In this document: piece after piece, positions 34,031-46,184 of the stretch | How positions within the stretch are numbered: the first letter of the stretch is position 1 | How the letters are laid out: every line of letters starts with the position of its first letter | NCBI GenBank assembly: GCA_951812925.1 | Contig: OX638371.1 | Span: 43,932,101-43,996,100 of the forward strand | Source: Calliopum simillimum | Lineage: Eukaryota > Arthropoda > Insecta > Diptera > Lauxaniidae | Direction of reading: 5' to 3' | DNA: 64,000 nucleotides | Made by a program: the position numbers and the translations under genes | The notes under the pieces: model-generated | The model's database searches: none | What the model was told of the DNA's origin: nothing | Seen by the model: the letters and a program-made list of their open reading frames with translations, nothing else

Positions 34031-34686
34031 CTAGTAAGGGTGTAAAACTTGGCCTGGCCAAACATTAAATTCCCTACACTGCAGTACTTTTAAAATTTTG
34101 CACATATGGGAGGTGCTACGCTTTCTTGTCCGAGTTCACGCAGTTTTTGTCCAGAGTTTGGATTTATAGTTTTTAGTGTCTGAGTGAAAAACGTTTTCAG
34201 TATAGCGTTTTGAAGCTTTTGCTTATATAGGAGGTGCCACGCCCTCTTGTCCGAGTTCGTTCAGTTTTTTCTCAGAGCTTGCGCTTACAATTTTTAGTAT
34301 TTATGCGTATTTTGGTTGCATTGTCGTGAAAAATACTCCTAAAATTGCATTTTGAATATATTTTTTGTATGGGCGGTAGGCGTGTCCGTTGACCGATTTC
34401 GCTCATTTTCAATCCCCCGAGCTATCTTAGACGATGGAGGCAGTGTACCAAATTTCATTGAATTATCTTGCTTACTTTTCCCAAAAAGTGTATTTCAACA
34501 CACAGCCAGCCAACCAGCCAGCCACCCAGCCAGCCAGCCAGACAGACGGACATTGCTATTGTATATCGGCTCAGGAGGTGATGCTGATCAAGAAAATATA
34601 TATACTTTTCTATATCTGCCACGCCTCCTTCTCAGCGTTACAAACGGAAGGACAAAGTGAATATACCCTGGGTGTAGGGTATAAAA
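34031..34686 (-). mobile_element. Helentron-type element, copy H6
   Basis: Inverted copy. CTAGTAAGGG and the hairpin TTGGCCTGGCCAA are at the left, one and a half tandem units follow, and an expanded CCAGCCAGCCA microsatellite lies at 34504-34540. The head ends with GTAGGGTATAAAAA at 34686. Confidence 0.85.
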
Positions 34687-34859
34687 ATCAACATCGTATT
34701 ATTACTTTTGATAACGCTACTTGCAAATTTTTAGGAACAGTTTTGTAACTAAATTATTTATTGCTATTTTCGTTTTTTTTTTTCTAAAACGAGATAATTT
34801 TAAGGAAATAGGGAAGAAATTTATTTATAATCTTATTAAACAATTTATTGCCGAAATGC

Positions 34860-35200
34860 CGAAAATAATCGATGTCATAACTCATGATGCTCTTGAAGTT
34901 GAAGTGCAAGATGGAAAATCAGTGCGCTAAATCTCAAAGAAATGTAATGTTTCGATGGGCTTTGTTTCTTAGGAAATTTTTGTTATATTCCATGGAATGC
35001 AGTTACGTAGTAAGAGAAAAGATGGACGTCCACATTACAAAGAGAATGAGTCTTATCGTGTTTGGACTAGTTGGCAATTCCGTACAAGCCCATAAGGAGG
35101 TGTCCCAAGGAGCTAGTCATAATGTTTCCTGTCAGACAGTGCGAAGATCCCTAAAGAAATACGTGAAGGCTAAAGAAAGATATGAAAGTTAAAACTATAT
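34860..35200 (+). pseudogene. Tc1-type transposase DNA-binding region (fragment)
   Basis: Two helix-turn-helix-like pieces are visible. The first (about 34895-34975) reads VQDGKSVR, stop, ISKKCNVSMGFVS, matching the first HTH of Tc1-like transposases. The second follows an AT-hook-like GRPH motif (35020-35192) and ends VSCQTVRRSLKKY. The pieces lie in different frames with stops between them. The catalytic part is absent. The fragment sits between two Helentron-type copies in opposite orientation. Confidence 0.5.
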
Positions 35201-35244
35201 TTAAATTAAAATCTATCTAATTTATGAAGTTGGTTTATTGACTG

Positions 35245-35698
35245 TTTATACCCTACACCCAGGGTATATTCACTTTGTCCTTCCGTTTGTAACGCAAAGA
35301 AGGAGGTGTGGCAGTTATAGAAAAGTATATATATTCTTGATCAGCGTCACCTCCTGAGTTGATTTTGCCATGTCCGTCTGTCTGGCTGGCTGGGTGTGGG
35401 TGGAAATACATTTTTTGGGAAAACTAAACAAGATAATTCAATGAAATTTGGTGCACAGCATCCGTCGTTAAAGTTAGCTCGGGGGATTGAAATTGAGCGA
35501 AATCGGTCAACGGACACGCCTACCGCCCATCCAAAGAATATATTCAAAATGCAACTTTTGGAGTATTTTTCACGGTAATGCAACCAAATGCGAATTCGAA
35601 CAAGAGGACGTGGTACCTCTCATATAAGCAAAATTTTCAAAATACTGCTGTGTAGGGTATTTAATGTTTGGCCAGGCCAAAGGTTACACCCTTATTAG
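35245..35698 (+). mobile_element. Helentron-type element, copy H7 (short)
   Basis: Head TTTATACCCTACACCC, microsatellite near 35371-35400, but only the beginning and end of the tandem region remain. The 3' hairpin TTGGCCAGGCCAA and ATTAG follow. The shortest complete-looking copy here. Confidence 0.8.
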
Positions 35699-35955
35699 TT
35701 TTTGCTTGTACGTTAGGGGAATAGTACCGACGCGCTTTTAATTGAAATATTTTTTTTTTTATAACTTTATTTATTTGCAATCTATCCAAAAGATAACAAG
35801 CAAATCTGATTTAAGTACTAACAAAAACAGTAATACAAATAGGTTGCATTTTACTACATTAAGTAAAATACCTTAAAAAGATTTAACATTGATTAAACAT
35901 TTAAGAGTAACAATTATCATTAATTTTAAACTAGTACAAAAAATATTATTAAGTC

Positions 35956-37113
35956 TTATCTAAACGGTAAATCCAGCACATGAAGTCTTTTCAGTCTTTT
36001 AGTTTCATTTGACTCATGAAGCAAGCATATAGCCAGTAAATTAGAATGATAACTTAATCTGTTTAGATAATAACCAGAAAATTTTCTTATTCCATCTTTC
36101 ACATACGGTATTTTTAAATCATTAACCGTATTCACGATCTTGTTGCATCGTAGCAAATGCAAAATTATTTTAAATTACAAAAACAAATTCTATTGAATTT
36201 TCAAAAGCAAGAGTCTTGTAAGCAAGACCAAATTTGCAACACAAAAACCTATTGCACGATTGATTTCCAATAGTCTATTGTGACTGAATTTAATTTTTTC
36301 ATTTGTGATTGGCACAGGTCCATACGGGTTTTATGATAACTTTATAAATTCAAACCTTGTTCTCTAAAGTAAGATGAGACTTTGGATTAAGGAGCCAATA
36401 TAATTTCTTTACTTTCATATCCAACAGTTGACGTTTAGTTTTTATATGTTGCTTAATGGTAAGTCTTCTATCTAAAGTTATCCTAAATGCTTTACACTTC
36501 CGCTGCTCGAAACGGTAGAATTGTTGATTTTAACTGGAGGGCATTCACCTTTATTCATAGTAAACGTAATGTGACAAGATTTACTGGGATTCACACTTAT
36601 ATTCCAGTTCAATAACCAAGACTCCAGGTTAGTAAGATGATTTTGCAAAAATAGCGATGCCAGAGTAGGTGAACTGTTTGCAGATAAAATAGCTGTATCA
36701 TCAGCATATGTTGCTACGATAGTGTCGGTACAGATAGGCATGTCAGAAGTGAAAATGGCATATAATGTTGGGCCCAAAACACTACCTTGTGGTATGCCGC
36801 AAAGTATCGTATGTATATCTGAAACTTCGTTGTTGTACTTAACATAAAATGTTCGGTTTAATAAATATGATTTTAGTAGCAGATAATATGGTGTTGGTAG
36901 TAAAGTTTTTACTTTATAAAGTAGGCCGGGATGCCAGACGCGATCAAATGACTGTTGAACATCTAAAAACACTGCAGAACAATATTTTTTATTTTCAAGA
37001 CTTTCTGTAATATACTCGACAATTCGGTGGCATTGCTCAGGAGTACCATGATGGTGACGAAAACCAAACTGAAACTCAGGTATAATATTGTGTTTCTCAA
37101 CCAGTGGTAACAA
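35956..37113 (-). pseudogene. jockey-type reverse transcriptase, frameshifted
   Basis: 37113-36478 encodes QFGFRHHHGTPEQCHRIVEY, VFLDVQQSFDRVWHPGLLYK with the first catalytic aspartate, CGIPQGSVLGPTLY and TYADDTAILSA with the YADD box. NWNISVNPSKS and KHLG follow. H-x-PEQ and TYADDTA are typical of jockey relatives. After a gap with shifts, 36162-35956 gives the usual jockey C-terminus (SNLLAICLLHESNETKRLKRL, ending LDLPFR). The RT core residues are intact but the frame is not continuous. Confidence 0.8.
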
Positions 37114-37618
37114 TCGTCTAGTAAATATTTTTTCAAATATTTTAGAGATTGTAATTAGTAGGCTAATAGGCCTATATGACAGTAAATTATTTTCTGGTTA
37201 ATTAGGTTTCGGGATCATTATGATTTCAGCACACTTCCATTGTGAAGGGAAGTGACTTAACCTAATAATGGAGTTGAACAGGTACGTTATATACAATAAT
37301 CCTTTTTTAGGTAAATTTTGCAACATTTTGACTGTTTAAGTTTGTCTATATCAGACTTAAGCTCAGAAGGAGTTATATGTCTTATTGGAAGATCCATTTG
37401 ACAAGCAGCATCAAGATATTCCAGTACACAACGTTCTTCAGTAGTATTCGGGTTGAAATTAAATGGCTTAAATATTGCTTTTAAATGTATTGCAAATGCG
37501 TCAGCTTTTTGCTTATCTGTTTTACACCATACTCCATTATTATCTACTATTGGAACTTGTTTACGATGGGGCCTTTTTATTTATTTAGTGGCCTTCCACA
37601 AATTCAATTCATTTGTAG

Positions 37619-38206
37619 CTAATGGATCCAAATTTTTAAGATATTGCTCCAAAGACTGATTTTTAAAAAGTTGAAGACTTTTTTCAAATCCGATGTTGCT
37701 TCATTCAAATTCCTTTTATCTTGAGGCTGATGACTAGTTTGCCAAATTCTGCGAAGTTTCCTTTTTATACTTATTAATTGTCTCAGTTCATGAGATAACA
37801 ATACTTTATGACTTCTTCTTTTAATTTGAGGGGTAGACAAAAAGGATGCTTCATGTATTAATGATGTTATAAACTCAGCCGCATCGCCGATTTCTTCTCC
37901 GGTTTTTAGTGAAATATTTAAGCTTATATTTCTATGTATCCAATATGAGTAAGAATCCAGTTCAGTTTTATTAGTAAATAGGTTTTCTTGATATACATAA
38001 GTCAATTGTGTACTATATGTTATTAAAACTGGAGAGTGATCAGAACTTAGATCATAATTTTCTAAAATATCTAAATGATTTCCGGAAATACCATTATAAA
38101 TTGCAAAATCTAGTAAATCAGGAATCTTTGCTGGATCAGATGGCCAATAAGTTGGCTTACTCGTGGAAATAACGGAGAAGTTGTTGTTTTGAATACATTT
38201 AAGCAA
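37619..38206 (-). pseudogene. jockey endonuclease C-terminus and linker
   Basis: The 195-residue frame starts in the endonuclease: PTYWPSDPAKIPDLLDFAIY, then ENYDLSSDHSPVLITY with the conserved SDHSP motif of APE-type endonucleases. The linker follows with IKRRSHKVLLSHELRQLISI and RKLRRIWQTS. This domain nicks the target DNA in living elements. The N-terminal half with the other active-site residues is missing. Confidence 0.8.
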
Positions 38207-38490
38207 TTCTTTTCCTTTCAGATTGCAAAGACGTATTAATATGATAAATTTATATTGAACTAATTAAACAGTCATTTTGCAATTTTTCAACAACAGACGC
38301 AAACAAGTGTTAACATGGAAATTGATTACATATGTTTCGGCTATTTCCACATACATATTAATACATTTTTCATATATAAACATGTATATAGCATAGAGTA
38401 GAATGGTGGTCAGATTTTTAGGGATTGGATACGTTTCTATGAATTTTACAATATTTTCACTCACCACACGAAAATCGTAATTTTTGGTGA

Positions 38491-38767
38491 GATGCCGTTC
38501 ATGTATTACGTATCGCAATTTTTGACAAATTTTGACCCCCTTCCCCGGTCGTAATGCAACATAAAAAAACGTACAACACCCTGCCCCCCTAGCAACGTAA
38601 CAAATCTTAATTTTGGTAATTTGAAGCTGAATTTTTTGTCGCATAAAATTATAAAATCGACGTTACGTAACGTAGTTGATGACCCCTCTCATCCCCATGT
38701 AACACTTCGTAACAAATCGTCTGACCCCCCTCCCCCTTTCGCGTTACGTAATATGTGAACGTCCCCT
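38491..38767. mobile_element. MITE with TTACGTAA-type ends
   Basis: CGTTCATGTATTACGTA at the left mirrors TTACGTAATATGTGAACG at the right. Inside are several TTACGTAAC and GGGGGTCAGA-type motifs on the complementary strand. The open frame crossing it (38644-38264) is a shadow of the repeat. Confidence 0.7.
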
Positions 38768-39161
38768 GATACCAAACCTAACCAAACGAAAAGTGGGAGT
38801 TTTATGGGAGTAAGTTTTAGAAAAATTATACTGATGCACAATGGGACATTGTGGCCATAAATAGGTAAAATTTGAAAGTGCTATGGATTTAAAAAATTTT
38901 TACACCAATCGTCAAATAATACTTAGGGATGGAAAAAAAACTATAAAATTTTAAAATTTCCTTTGCTTTAGTTACACAGTGGGCTCAAAGTTGGACTTTA
39001 AATAGCAAAAATGCTCTATGGAAGTTTTTATATTAGAAAGTACTGGATAAACGCTCTAGTTAATTTGTTTTAAGCCGGATGCACTTATGTAGTACATCGT
39101 TAGAAAGAATTTTGTTTCTACTTTGTTAAAAAAAAACCTATTTTTTTTCTGCAAATTTTAT
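38768..39161. other. AT-rich spacer
   Basis: It contains CACAGTGGGCTCAAAG near 38979, similar in form to a Transib terminus but without a partner. No gene is seen. Confidence 0.35.
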
Positions 39162-39740
39162 GTGAATTATAGTGATTTTTCAAATATTAAAAAAAAAAAA
39201 AAATGGTAAAAATGGAAAAATTGCAAACTTTGACAGTAAAAAAAAAAAAATCCATTTTCTGATTTTCATTATTTTTCAATATAATATTTGGGAACGTATG
39301 CTTAATCGAAATGCAAAGTCCCTGCTGCCTTTTTTGAGAACTTTTTTTTTTATGAACTTTTTCATATTGTAGTTTTTGACGGGACAAAAAATATGGAATT
39401 TTTTGGAACGCTATTTTTAATTCGTTTGCATCGAGATATGTCAAAATTGCATTTTAGCAAAAGGTACAAGCACTTAGCTTTTAAAAAATATTTGTTTGAG
39501 TTTTTATATATAATACGTGAATTATGGTGATTTTTCGAAAATTTAAACTTAAAAAGCCAAAATCGAGAAATTTTGAAAACTTTGACATTAAAAAAAAAAA
39601 AAATGCATTTTCTGATTTTCATTATTTTCCAATATAATATGGGGCCAAGTATGCTTAATTGAAATGCAAAGTCCCTACTGCCTTTTTTGAGAACTTTTTT
39701 TTCTATGAATTTTTTCCTGTTGCAGTTTTTGAGAAAACAA
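39162..39740. repeat. two tandem copies of a unit of about 358 bp
   Basis: GAATTATAGTGATTTTTC (39163) and GAATTATGGTGATTTTTC (39521) open the two copies. Both contain CATTTTCTGATTTTCATTAT, ATGCAAAGTCCCT and GCCTTTTTTGAGAAC. The second copy is cut short near 39740. Confidence 0.75.
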
Positions 39741-41046
39741 ACTATTTTTATTTTTTTATATTCTTCAACGTTTTACAACAGATTCATCAATTTTAAGCAT
39801 ACAGTCTGTATAAATACGGAATATGCTTATTTTTAACGAAAGGGTAGTAGGTAATGGGTATATTTCCCCCCTTTCAGCCCCTTGGAAATCGCCCTCTCTT
39901 TACTTGGACATACCATAGCGAACAATTTTACCAAATCTTATAATTTGCGCCAAGTAGAGTTAGTAATATGACAAATTTTATTTTCATAGGGCCCTTTGCA
40001 TATACCAGATTTTGTCTATCTACGTCAAGCAGTTTCTGAGATATGATGAATCAGTATTCAGGGGGCGTGCCACCGTCCACTTTTCTAGTGAGAACTGTTT
40101 GTTCTATTTGTCTTAGCATATATGTATACCCAATCATATCTAAGTGCTGCAAATATTGTCAGAGAAATAATGAATTTATTTTTTTGAGGGCGTGGCACCG
40201 CCCATTTTTCCAGTGAACATTATTTGTCCTGATGATTTTTACATATTTACCAAATCTCAATTATCTAAGTCAAAGGGTTACGGAGATATGATTAACTTTT
40301 TTAGCATATAACTTAGCCTTTTTATGTACTAACACAACGTAACAACTTCTTTAAAAACGGTTTGTTACTTTTCGAGTCAATAGGCGACAAATACACAAAC
40401 AAACAAAATCTAATTTTTATAAAGTAGATTTTCGTTTATTTCGCATAACTTGAAAACTATAAATGATATCTCAGAATTTTTAACATTTTTGAAATCAGCG
40501 GGGTCAAGTTATTTAAAATTGATACCAATTTTGAAAAAAAATTCTGACCACGCCCTAACTTTGTATGGGAGGTAGGCGTGTCCGTCGGCGGATTTTGTTC
40601 GTATTCGCAGAATTTTATTATTTTAACGTAAAAACCATCTGTACCAAATTTTGATAGCCTAGCTCTATTATTACTATATATGACCGGCGTTCCATACAAA
40701 CCCTCTCATTGTGTGATGTGACGAATTTGTGTGAAAGGTGTTATTTCACATAGTTCCTTCTTTTTTTTTTAAAGTTAAGAACCCTCAAAAGAAATAGTAA
40801 AATTTGTATAGTAAAAAAATTAACTTTAAAAAGTTGTATAATTTTTTTACTTTTTTGATAAAATTGAATCTTCGTTTTCATTATTAAGGGCTGTTAATGC
40901 ATACAGTATCTTATAATACCATTTACTTTTTATAGGTAAGTAATATCACACTATTTCGGACAACAATCCTCTACTCATTATTGTTTTTGAAGAAAAAAAT
41001 TATTCATTTCAATTTAAACTATTAAAATCGAAGATCAAACTTGGTG
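39741..41046. other. non-coding region with GGGCGTGGCAC-type units
   Basis: Two units about 130 bp apart carry GGGGGCGTGCCACCGTCCAC (40060) and GGGCGTGGCACCGCCCA (40188), together with TGAGATATGAT-type blocks. At 40560-40610 TGTATGGGAGGTAGGCGTGT resembles the inner end of the Helentron-type repeat. No gene is seen. Confidence 0.5.
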
Positions 41047-42003
41047 TTTTTATACCCTACACCCAGGGTATATTCACTTTGTCCTTCCGTTTGTAACGCA
41101 AAGAAGGAGGCGTGGCAGGTATGGAAAAGCTTGATCAGCGTCACCTCCTGAGTCGATATAGCCATGCCCGTCTGTCTGGCTGGCTGGGTGTGCGTGGAAA
41201 TACATTTTTTGGGAAAACTGAATGAAATTTGGTACACTGTCTCCGTTATTAAAGTTAGCTCGTGGGATTGAAAATGAGCGAAATCGGTCAACGAACACGC
41301 CTACCGCCGATACAAAAAATATGTTCAAAGTGCAATATAAGAGCATTATTCGCAATAACAGAAGCAAAATATACATAAATACTAGGGATACTAAGTACAA
41401 GCTCTTAGCAAAAACAAGGCGAGTTTGGACTAGAGGGCGTGGCACCTCCCATACAAACAAAAGTTTCATAATGTTATACTGAAAGCGTTTTTTGTGGTAA
41501 CCCAACCAAATTGCACTCAAATATTTAGATCAATAAATGCAAGCTCTGAGAAAAAACTAGGCGAACTCGAACAATAGAGCGTGGTACCTCCCATACAAAC
41601 AAAAGTTTCAAAATGGTATACTGAAAATGTTTTTTGAGATAATCCAACCAAATTTCACCTAAGCACTAAGAACATTATTTGCAAACTCTGAGCAAAAAGT
41701 TGGCGAGGTAGGACTAGAGGGCGTGGCACCTCCCATATAAGCGAATGATTCAAAATGCTATACTGAACGATTTTTTTAAGAAAACAACCGAATTTCACTC
41801 AAACATTCTGAACAGTAAATGCATGCTCTGTGCAAAATCTAGGTAAACTAGGTCGAGGGCGTGGCACTTCCCGCATAAGCAATTTGTTCTTATACTCTCC
41901 TAGGAGTCACGGAAGAATAAAACAATTTATTTTTAATAATATACTTGAAATGCAGTGTAGGGTATTTAGTTTTTGGCCAGGCCAAAGATACCACCCTTAC
42001 TAG
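41047..42003 (+). mobile_element. Helentron-type element, copy H8
   Basis: Head TTTTTATACCCTACACCC, microsatellite near 41170-41190 and about four tandem units with GGGCGTGGCACCTCCCATA. GTGTAGGGTATTTAG, the hairpin TTGGCCAGGCCAA and CTAG at 42003 close it. Its tandem units are closest to those of H2. Confidence 0.85.
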
Positions 42004-43821
42004 TTTATGGGCAATAAATATTTCAATTTAATCACGTCATTCTTTTGGGTTTTGTTTTTTTTTTTCCTTTTACAACAATTATAAATAAAAAAAAATACTA
42101 CAATAAGACTTTTTTATCGTCAATAAAATGAAAACTTTTTTAACTTTTTAAAAAATTACGGTTACGAATACACCGCGACCTAAAAAAGCTTTTCTACAGT
42201 TGACAGAAAGTTTTATTATAATAACACTAAGCAACAGCCAAATCTCCCAGTGAATGCCACTATCCATTTCATATGTAAAATGGGCTGCTGATTCCGAAAA
42301 TCGCATTATTTTTTTTTTTTCTTTCGTGTCGTTTTCGAGATATCGGTCACTTTCGGTTTTCGGACCAAAAAAATAAGATAGTTCCATTTAAATACAAATA
42401 TCTCAAGAATTAATGTTTGTATTCAAACGTATTATATGTCATATTAAAGGTAATTTAATTACCTACAAATGATATTCACATCACTTTTTGGTTGGTTTGT
42501 TAGTTTCGGCGAAATAAATTGATTTCTAAAAAAAACATTTTTTTTTTCGAAAAAATTAATAAAAAATCAAAATCAACTGCAGATTTATACAAGAAGAAAT
42601 AACTTTTTTATAATTTTTTTTTTTGTATCATAGACTATATATTTGTGAAGAAAATAAGATACCACTTAAAAAATCGATGGAAAATTGCAAAAGTTGTATA
42701 CAATTCATTGAAAAGTTACCAAAATGCGTTTTTCCCTATTTTTTTCGTTTTTTTGTAATAAATTGTTCGATAATTAAAACTTTTTGTAAAACACATGAGA
42801 AAATCCAAAAAATTCTTAAAGTAGGCGTTAAAAAAAGATACCCGTGTCTCGTCGTTTTTCTCCAGCACGTCAGATTTTTTTTTAATCGATTTTTGAAGTT
42901 TTTTAATCCACTGTACATGAAAAATACCAAAATAGCGCATTCTTGTGTTAAATCGATGAATTTAACTATATGATACTTACATTTGAGGTGTATTATGTGT
43001 TCAGTAAACTTATGCAGGATATTACGAGGAATATTTTTGTAGACAATTTTAACCCTCTAAAACCCCCCCACATGTGGGTGATTTTGACCTAAATGTGGGG
43101 GGGTCAAAATGACCCACCTGTAAGGGTCTTAGAGGGTTAAAATTTTCTACAAAAATATTCCTCGTAATATCCTGCATAAGTTTACTGAACACATACTATA
43201 ATACACCTCAAATGTAAGGATCATATAGTTAAATTCATTGATTTAACACAAGAATGCGCTATTTTTGTATTTTTCATGTACAGTGGATTAAAAAACTTCA
43301 AAAATCGATTAAAAAAAAATCTGACGTGCTGGAGAAAAACGACGAGACACGGGTATCTTTTTTTAACGCCTACTTTAAGAATTTTTTGGATTTTCTCATG
43401 TGTTTTACAAAAAGTTTTAATTATCGAACAGTTTATTACAAAAAAACGAAAAAAATAGGGAAAAACGCATTTTGGTAACTTTTCAATGAATTGTATACAA
43501 CTTTTGCATTTTTCCATCGATTTTTTTAAGTGGTATCTTATTTTCTTCACAAATATATAGTCTATGATACAAAAAAAAAAAAATTATAAAAAAGTTATTT
43601 CTTCTTGTATAAATCTGCAGTTGATTTTGATTTTTTATTAATTTTTTCGAAAAAAAAAAAAATGCTTTTTTAGGAATCAATTTATTTCGCCGAAACTAAC
43701 AAACCAACCAAAAAGTGATGTGAATATCATTTATAGGTAATTAAATTACCTTTAATATGGCATATAATACGTTTGAATACAAACATTGGTTCTAGAGATA
43801 TTTGTATTTAAATGGAACTAT

Positions 43822-45788
43822 TTGTTTGTTTGTTTATTTAATATTTGAATTTAATGCTAACAAGATTATATCTTATGGAATAAGCACTAATGACATAAAG
43901 TTTAAAATCTTAGTAGGCAAAGGAACAAAATTATATTTGAAAGAGATAAATTCTCATTATAAATTAAAAAATAAAAATACTAAAAAAAAAAAATAATAAA
44001 TAAAATTAATTTAAAATAAAAAATTACAATTAAAAGCAGGACATATTACATTTAAGAGAAATGATTAAACAAAATTTTTTTAAAATGGTGAGCGTTACTA
44101 GTTTTTTGAATACTCTGAGGTAGTGAGTTCCAAACACGAATTGTAAAAATAAAAAAGTGACGTTCAGAAGTAAGGCAAGAGTGTCTTATTTGATCTAGCG
44201 AAAGCTATTTTGTTGAACAAATAAGTTGGTTCTTTTGTATACACAATTTTATGCAGTAAAATTAGCGACCTAGATTTAAGTAAATTTTCAAAAGTCATGT
44301 TGTAAATTTAATATGTATAGCTCGAAACATGATCAAATCGACGAATTTTGAAAACTTACCGAGCAATGTTGTTGAATAAAACGATCAGCTTTTGTTTGTG
44401 AACATAATCACAATTAGCATATATTTCGCATCCATATAATAATCTTGGAATAAGATATGTCTTTGCTAACAACATGCAAATTTTGTGAGGAGAGAAGCAC
44501 TGTGTACTCCACAAACAGCGCAGCATGCCATATACTTTTTCTATTGTAGCATTAACATGATTAGACCAGGTTAATGTTTGATTAAATATCATGCCAAGAT
44601 TTTTAACATTATGCACAATCTCAATTTGAGAGTTTCCTATAGAAATATTGATGTTGCCAGGAATTATACTTGGGTTTTTGTTTATAATTATGCATTTAGA
44701 CTTTCTTGGATTTAGACACAAACCATTACTAGACGCCCATTTGTTAACGTTTTCGAGATTCTTATTTAAGTTGAGAACACATTCATTAAGACGATTTATA
44801 TCACATCCAGTATAGATTTGAACATCATCAGCGTACATTTTCACTTCACAACCAGTAATAACACCAGGCAGATCGTTAACGTATATGCAGAATAGTAAAG
44901 GTCCAAGGATTGAGCCTTGGGGCACCCCTCTTGAGACTGAAATAAAATCAGAAAATTTATTGCAAGCCGAAACTGCTTGCAACCTTCCACTTAAATATGA
45001 GTACAGCAGCCTAACCGCACTACTTGAAAAATTAAACAATTCAAAAAGCTTGCCGCATAGTTTTTTATGGTCCACTGTGTCAAAAGCTTTTGAATGGTCC
45101 AGAAGCACCAAAAACGAAACCTTATTGGAATCCAAGTTAGCTCTCAATCCCTCCGAAACATCCAGCAAAGCAGTTACACAACTGTGCTTAGGTCTAAAAC
45201 CTGACTGTCTATTCGAAAGAAGAGAGTTTTGAGTTAAATACTCTGTGATTTGTGCATGTAAAACCTTTTCAAAAACTTTAGACAAATATGGCAGAATTGC
45301 AATCGGACGAAAATCATTATCAGATTTTGGAATAGGTATGATTTTTGCTTCCTTCCAATTAGCTGGATATGATGAATTAGTCAAAATTGTGTTAAATAAG
45401 AAAGTGAAATGTGGCAGTAACTTTGGCAGTAGCGCCTTGAGGAAGGTGGGATCCAATTTATCAATCCCAATCGCATTTGATTTGATTGATAAAAAACTCT
45501 TCAATACAATTTCTTCGCTTACACAAGAGAAGCTAAAGCCATCACTATTGGTAGATAATACATCAAATGCATCTGTCCCTCCAAAATTCAAGCTTGTCAG
45601 TGATGTGCTTGATGTAACAAACTTTTTATTAAGCTCATTAATTAACATCGCCAACATCTGTTACCTGAGTATTGTTACTTACAACCCTAATTTTTCTAAT
45701 AAGGTTCCAAGTTTGCTTTGAGCCAATGGCGTTGCTAAATTTATTTTCATAGTAAGCTAACTTAGAAGCACGTAGTTTTTTGACAATA
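43822..45788 (-). mobile_element. non-LTR retrotransposon inserted in the foldback arm
   Basis: Read on the minus strand, the element begins 5'-truncated in the linker near 45788 (VKKLRASKLAYYENKFSNAI). It carries the RT frame and ends with a short simple-sequence tail of TAAACAAACAAACAAA form at 43822-43840. Comparison with the uninterrupted left arm (GGAACTATCTTATTTTTTTG, as its inverse) fixes the insertion point to within a few bases. Confidence 0.85.
44356..45657 (-). CDS. reverse transcriptase of a non-LTR element (CR1/Jockey-like)
   Basis: The 433-residue frame has FRPIAILPYLSKVFEKVL (about 116-133), SGFRPKHSCVTALLDV (about 152-167) and VLLDHSKAFDTVDHKKL with the first catalytic aspartate (about 184-200). 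RGVPQGSILGPLLF (about 244-257), MYADDVQIY with YADD (about 275-278) and KNLGMIFNQ follow. The frame stops at NNIAR. The coding sequence can be followed beyond the stop (FKIRRFDHVS, NMTFENLLKSRSLILLHKIVY) down to about 44080, so the natural C-terminus is longer. A shift near 45660 separates the linker. Confidence 0.8.
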   Translation of the reverse strand: MLAMLINELNKKFVTSSTSLTSLNFGGTDAFDVLSTNSDGFSFSCVSEEIVLKSFLSIKSNAIGIDKLDPTFLKALLPKLLPHFTFLFNTILTNSSYPANWKEAKIIPIPKSDNDFRPIAILPYLSKVFEKVLHAQITEYLTQNSLLSNRQSGFRPKHSCVTALLDVSEGLRANLDSNKVSFLVLLDHSKAFDTVDHKKLCGKLFELFNFSSSAVRLLYSYLSGRLQAVSACNKFSDFISVSRGVPQGSILGPLLFCIYVNDLPGVITGCEVKMYADDVQIYTGCDINRLNECVLNLNKNLENVNKWASSNGLCLNPRKSKCIIINKNPSIIPGNINISIGNSQIEIVHNVKNLGMIFNQTLTWSNHVNATIEKVYGMLRCLWSTQCFSPHKICMLLAKTYLIPRLLYGCEIYANCDYVHKQKLIVLFNNIAR

Positions 45789-45920
45789 TCTTTTTTTTTT
45801 TGGTCCGAAAACCGAAAATGACCGATATCTCGAAAACGACACGAAATAAAAAAAAAATAATGCGATTTTCGGAATCAGCAGCCCATTTTACATATAAAAT
45901 GAATAATGGCATTCCCTGGG

Positions 45921-46184
45921 GAAAAAAATTTTAGTCATTTGTAGAGTAGTGTAATTAGCTGAGTTTTTCACATTAGTTTATCTGTACTTCTGTAAGGACA
46001 TTTTGAGAAACCTATAGGAAAGCAACAACAAATCATCTTAATTTAACACGGATAAATGTGCTAAAGACAAGCACAGACAAACAGTCGTTAAAAACTCAGA
46101 TATTGATTGGGAAATCATAGAAATTGTATGTTTGCAGAAAAGGTTGTTTGTTTAAAACATTAATCATATTTGTTTGTATGTATA
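45921..46184. other. short AT-rich spacer
   Basis: No gene or repeat end was recognised between the foldback and the palindromic Tc1 element. Confidence 0.4.

Larger units (their letters stand above)
35750..38245 (-). mobile_element. jockey-clade non-LTR retrotransposon, degenerate
   Basis: Read on the minus strand, the element begins within the endonuclease near 38245 (NLKGKELLKCIQ). It runs through the linker, RT and C-terminus, and ends in a poly(A) of about a dozen bases at 35750-35762. The EN N-terminal half is missing, and frameshifts separate the linker, RT and tail parts. Confidence 0.8.
42246..45920. mobile_element. long foldback element split by a non-LTR insertion
   Basis: Arms of about 800 bp start with CCCAGTGAATGCCA at the left and end with TGGCATTCCCTGGG at the right. 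The centre (43050-43140) is a small palindrome with ACATGTGGGTGATTTTGACC and its inverse. The right arm is interrupted at about 43822 by a 1.97 kb retrotransposon and resumes at about 45789 with TTTTTTGGTCCGAAAACCG. The arms have no transposase, and small open frames in both arms are mirror shadows of each other. Confidence 0.8.

Noticed and set aside
38490..38770. 126-codon frame (38644-38264) as a gene
   Set aside because: It runs through the inverted repeats of a MITE with TTACGTAA motifs.
3636..42003. The regular spacing of Helentron copies and their tandem units as a CRISPR array
   Set aside because: Units are about 120-145 bp, diverged, without short identical repeats and unique spacers, in a clearly eukaryotic context.
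42623..43680. Several open frames of 60-116 codons on both strands
   Set aside because: They are mirror images in the two arms of the foldback and recur partly at 1.1-1.35 kb, so they are shadows of a repeat.
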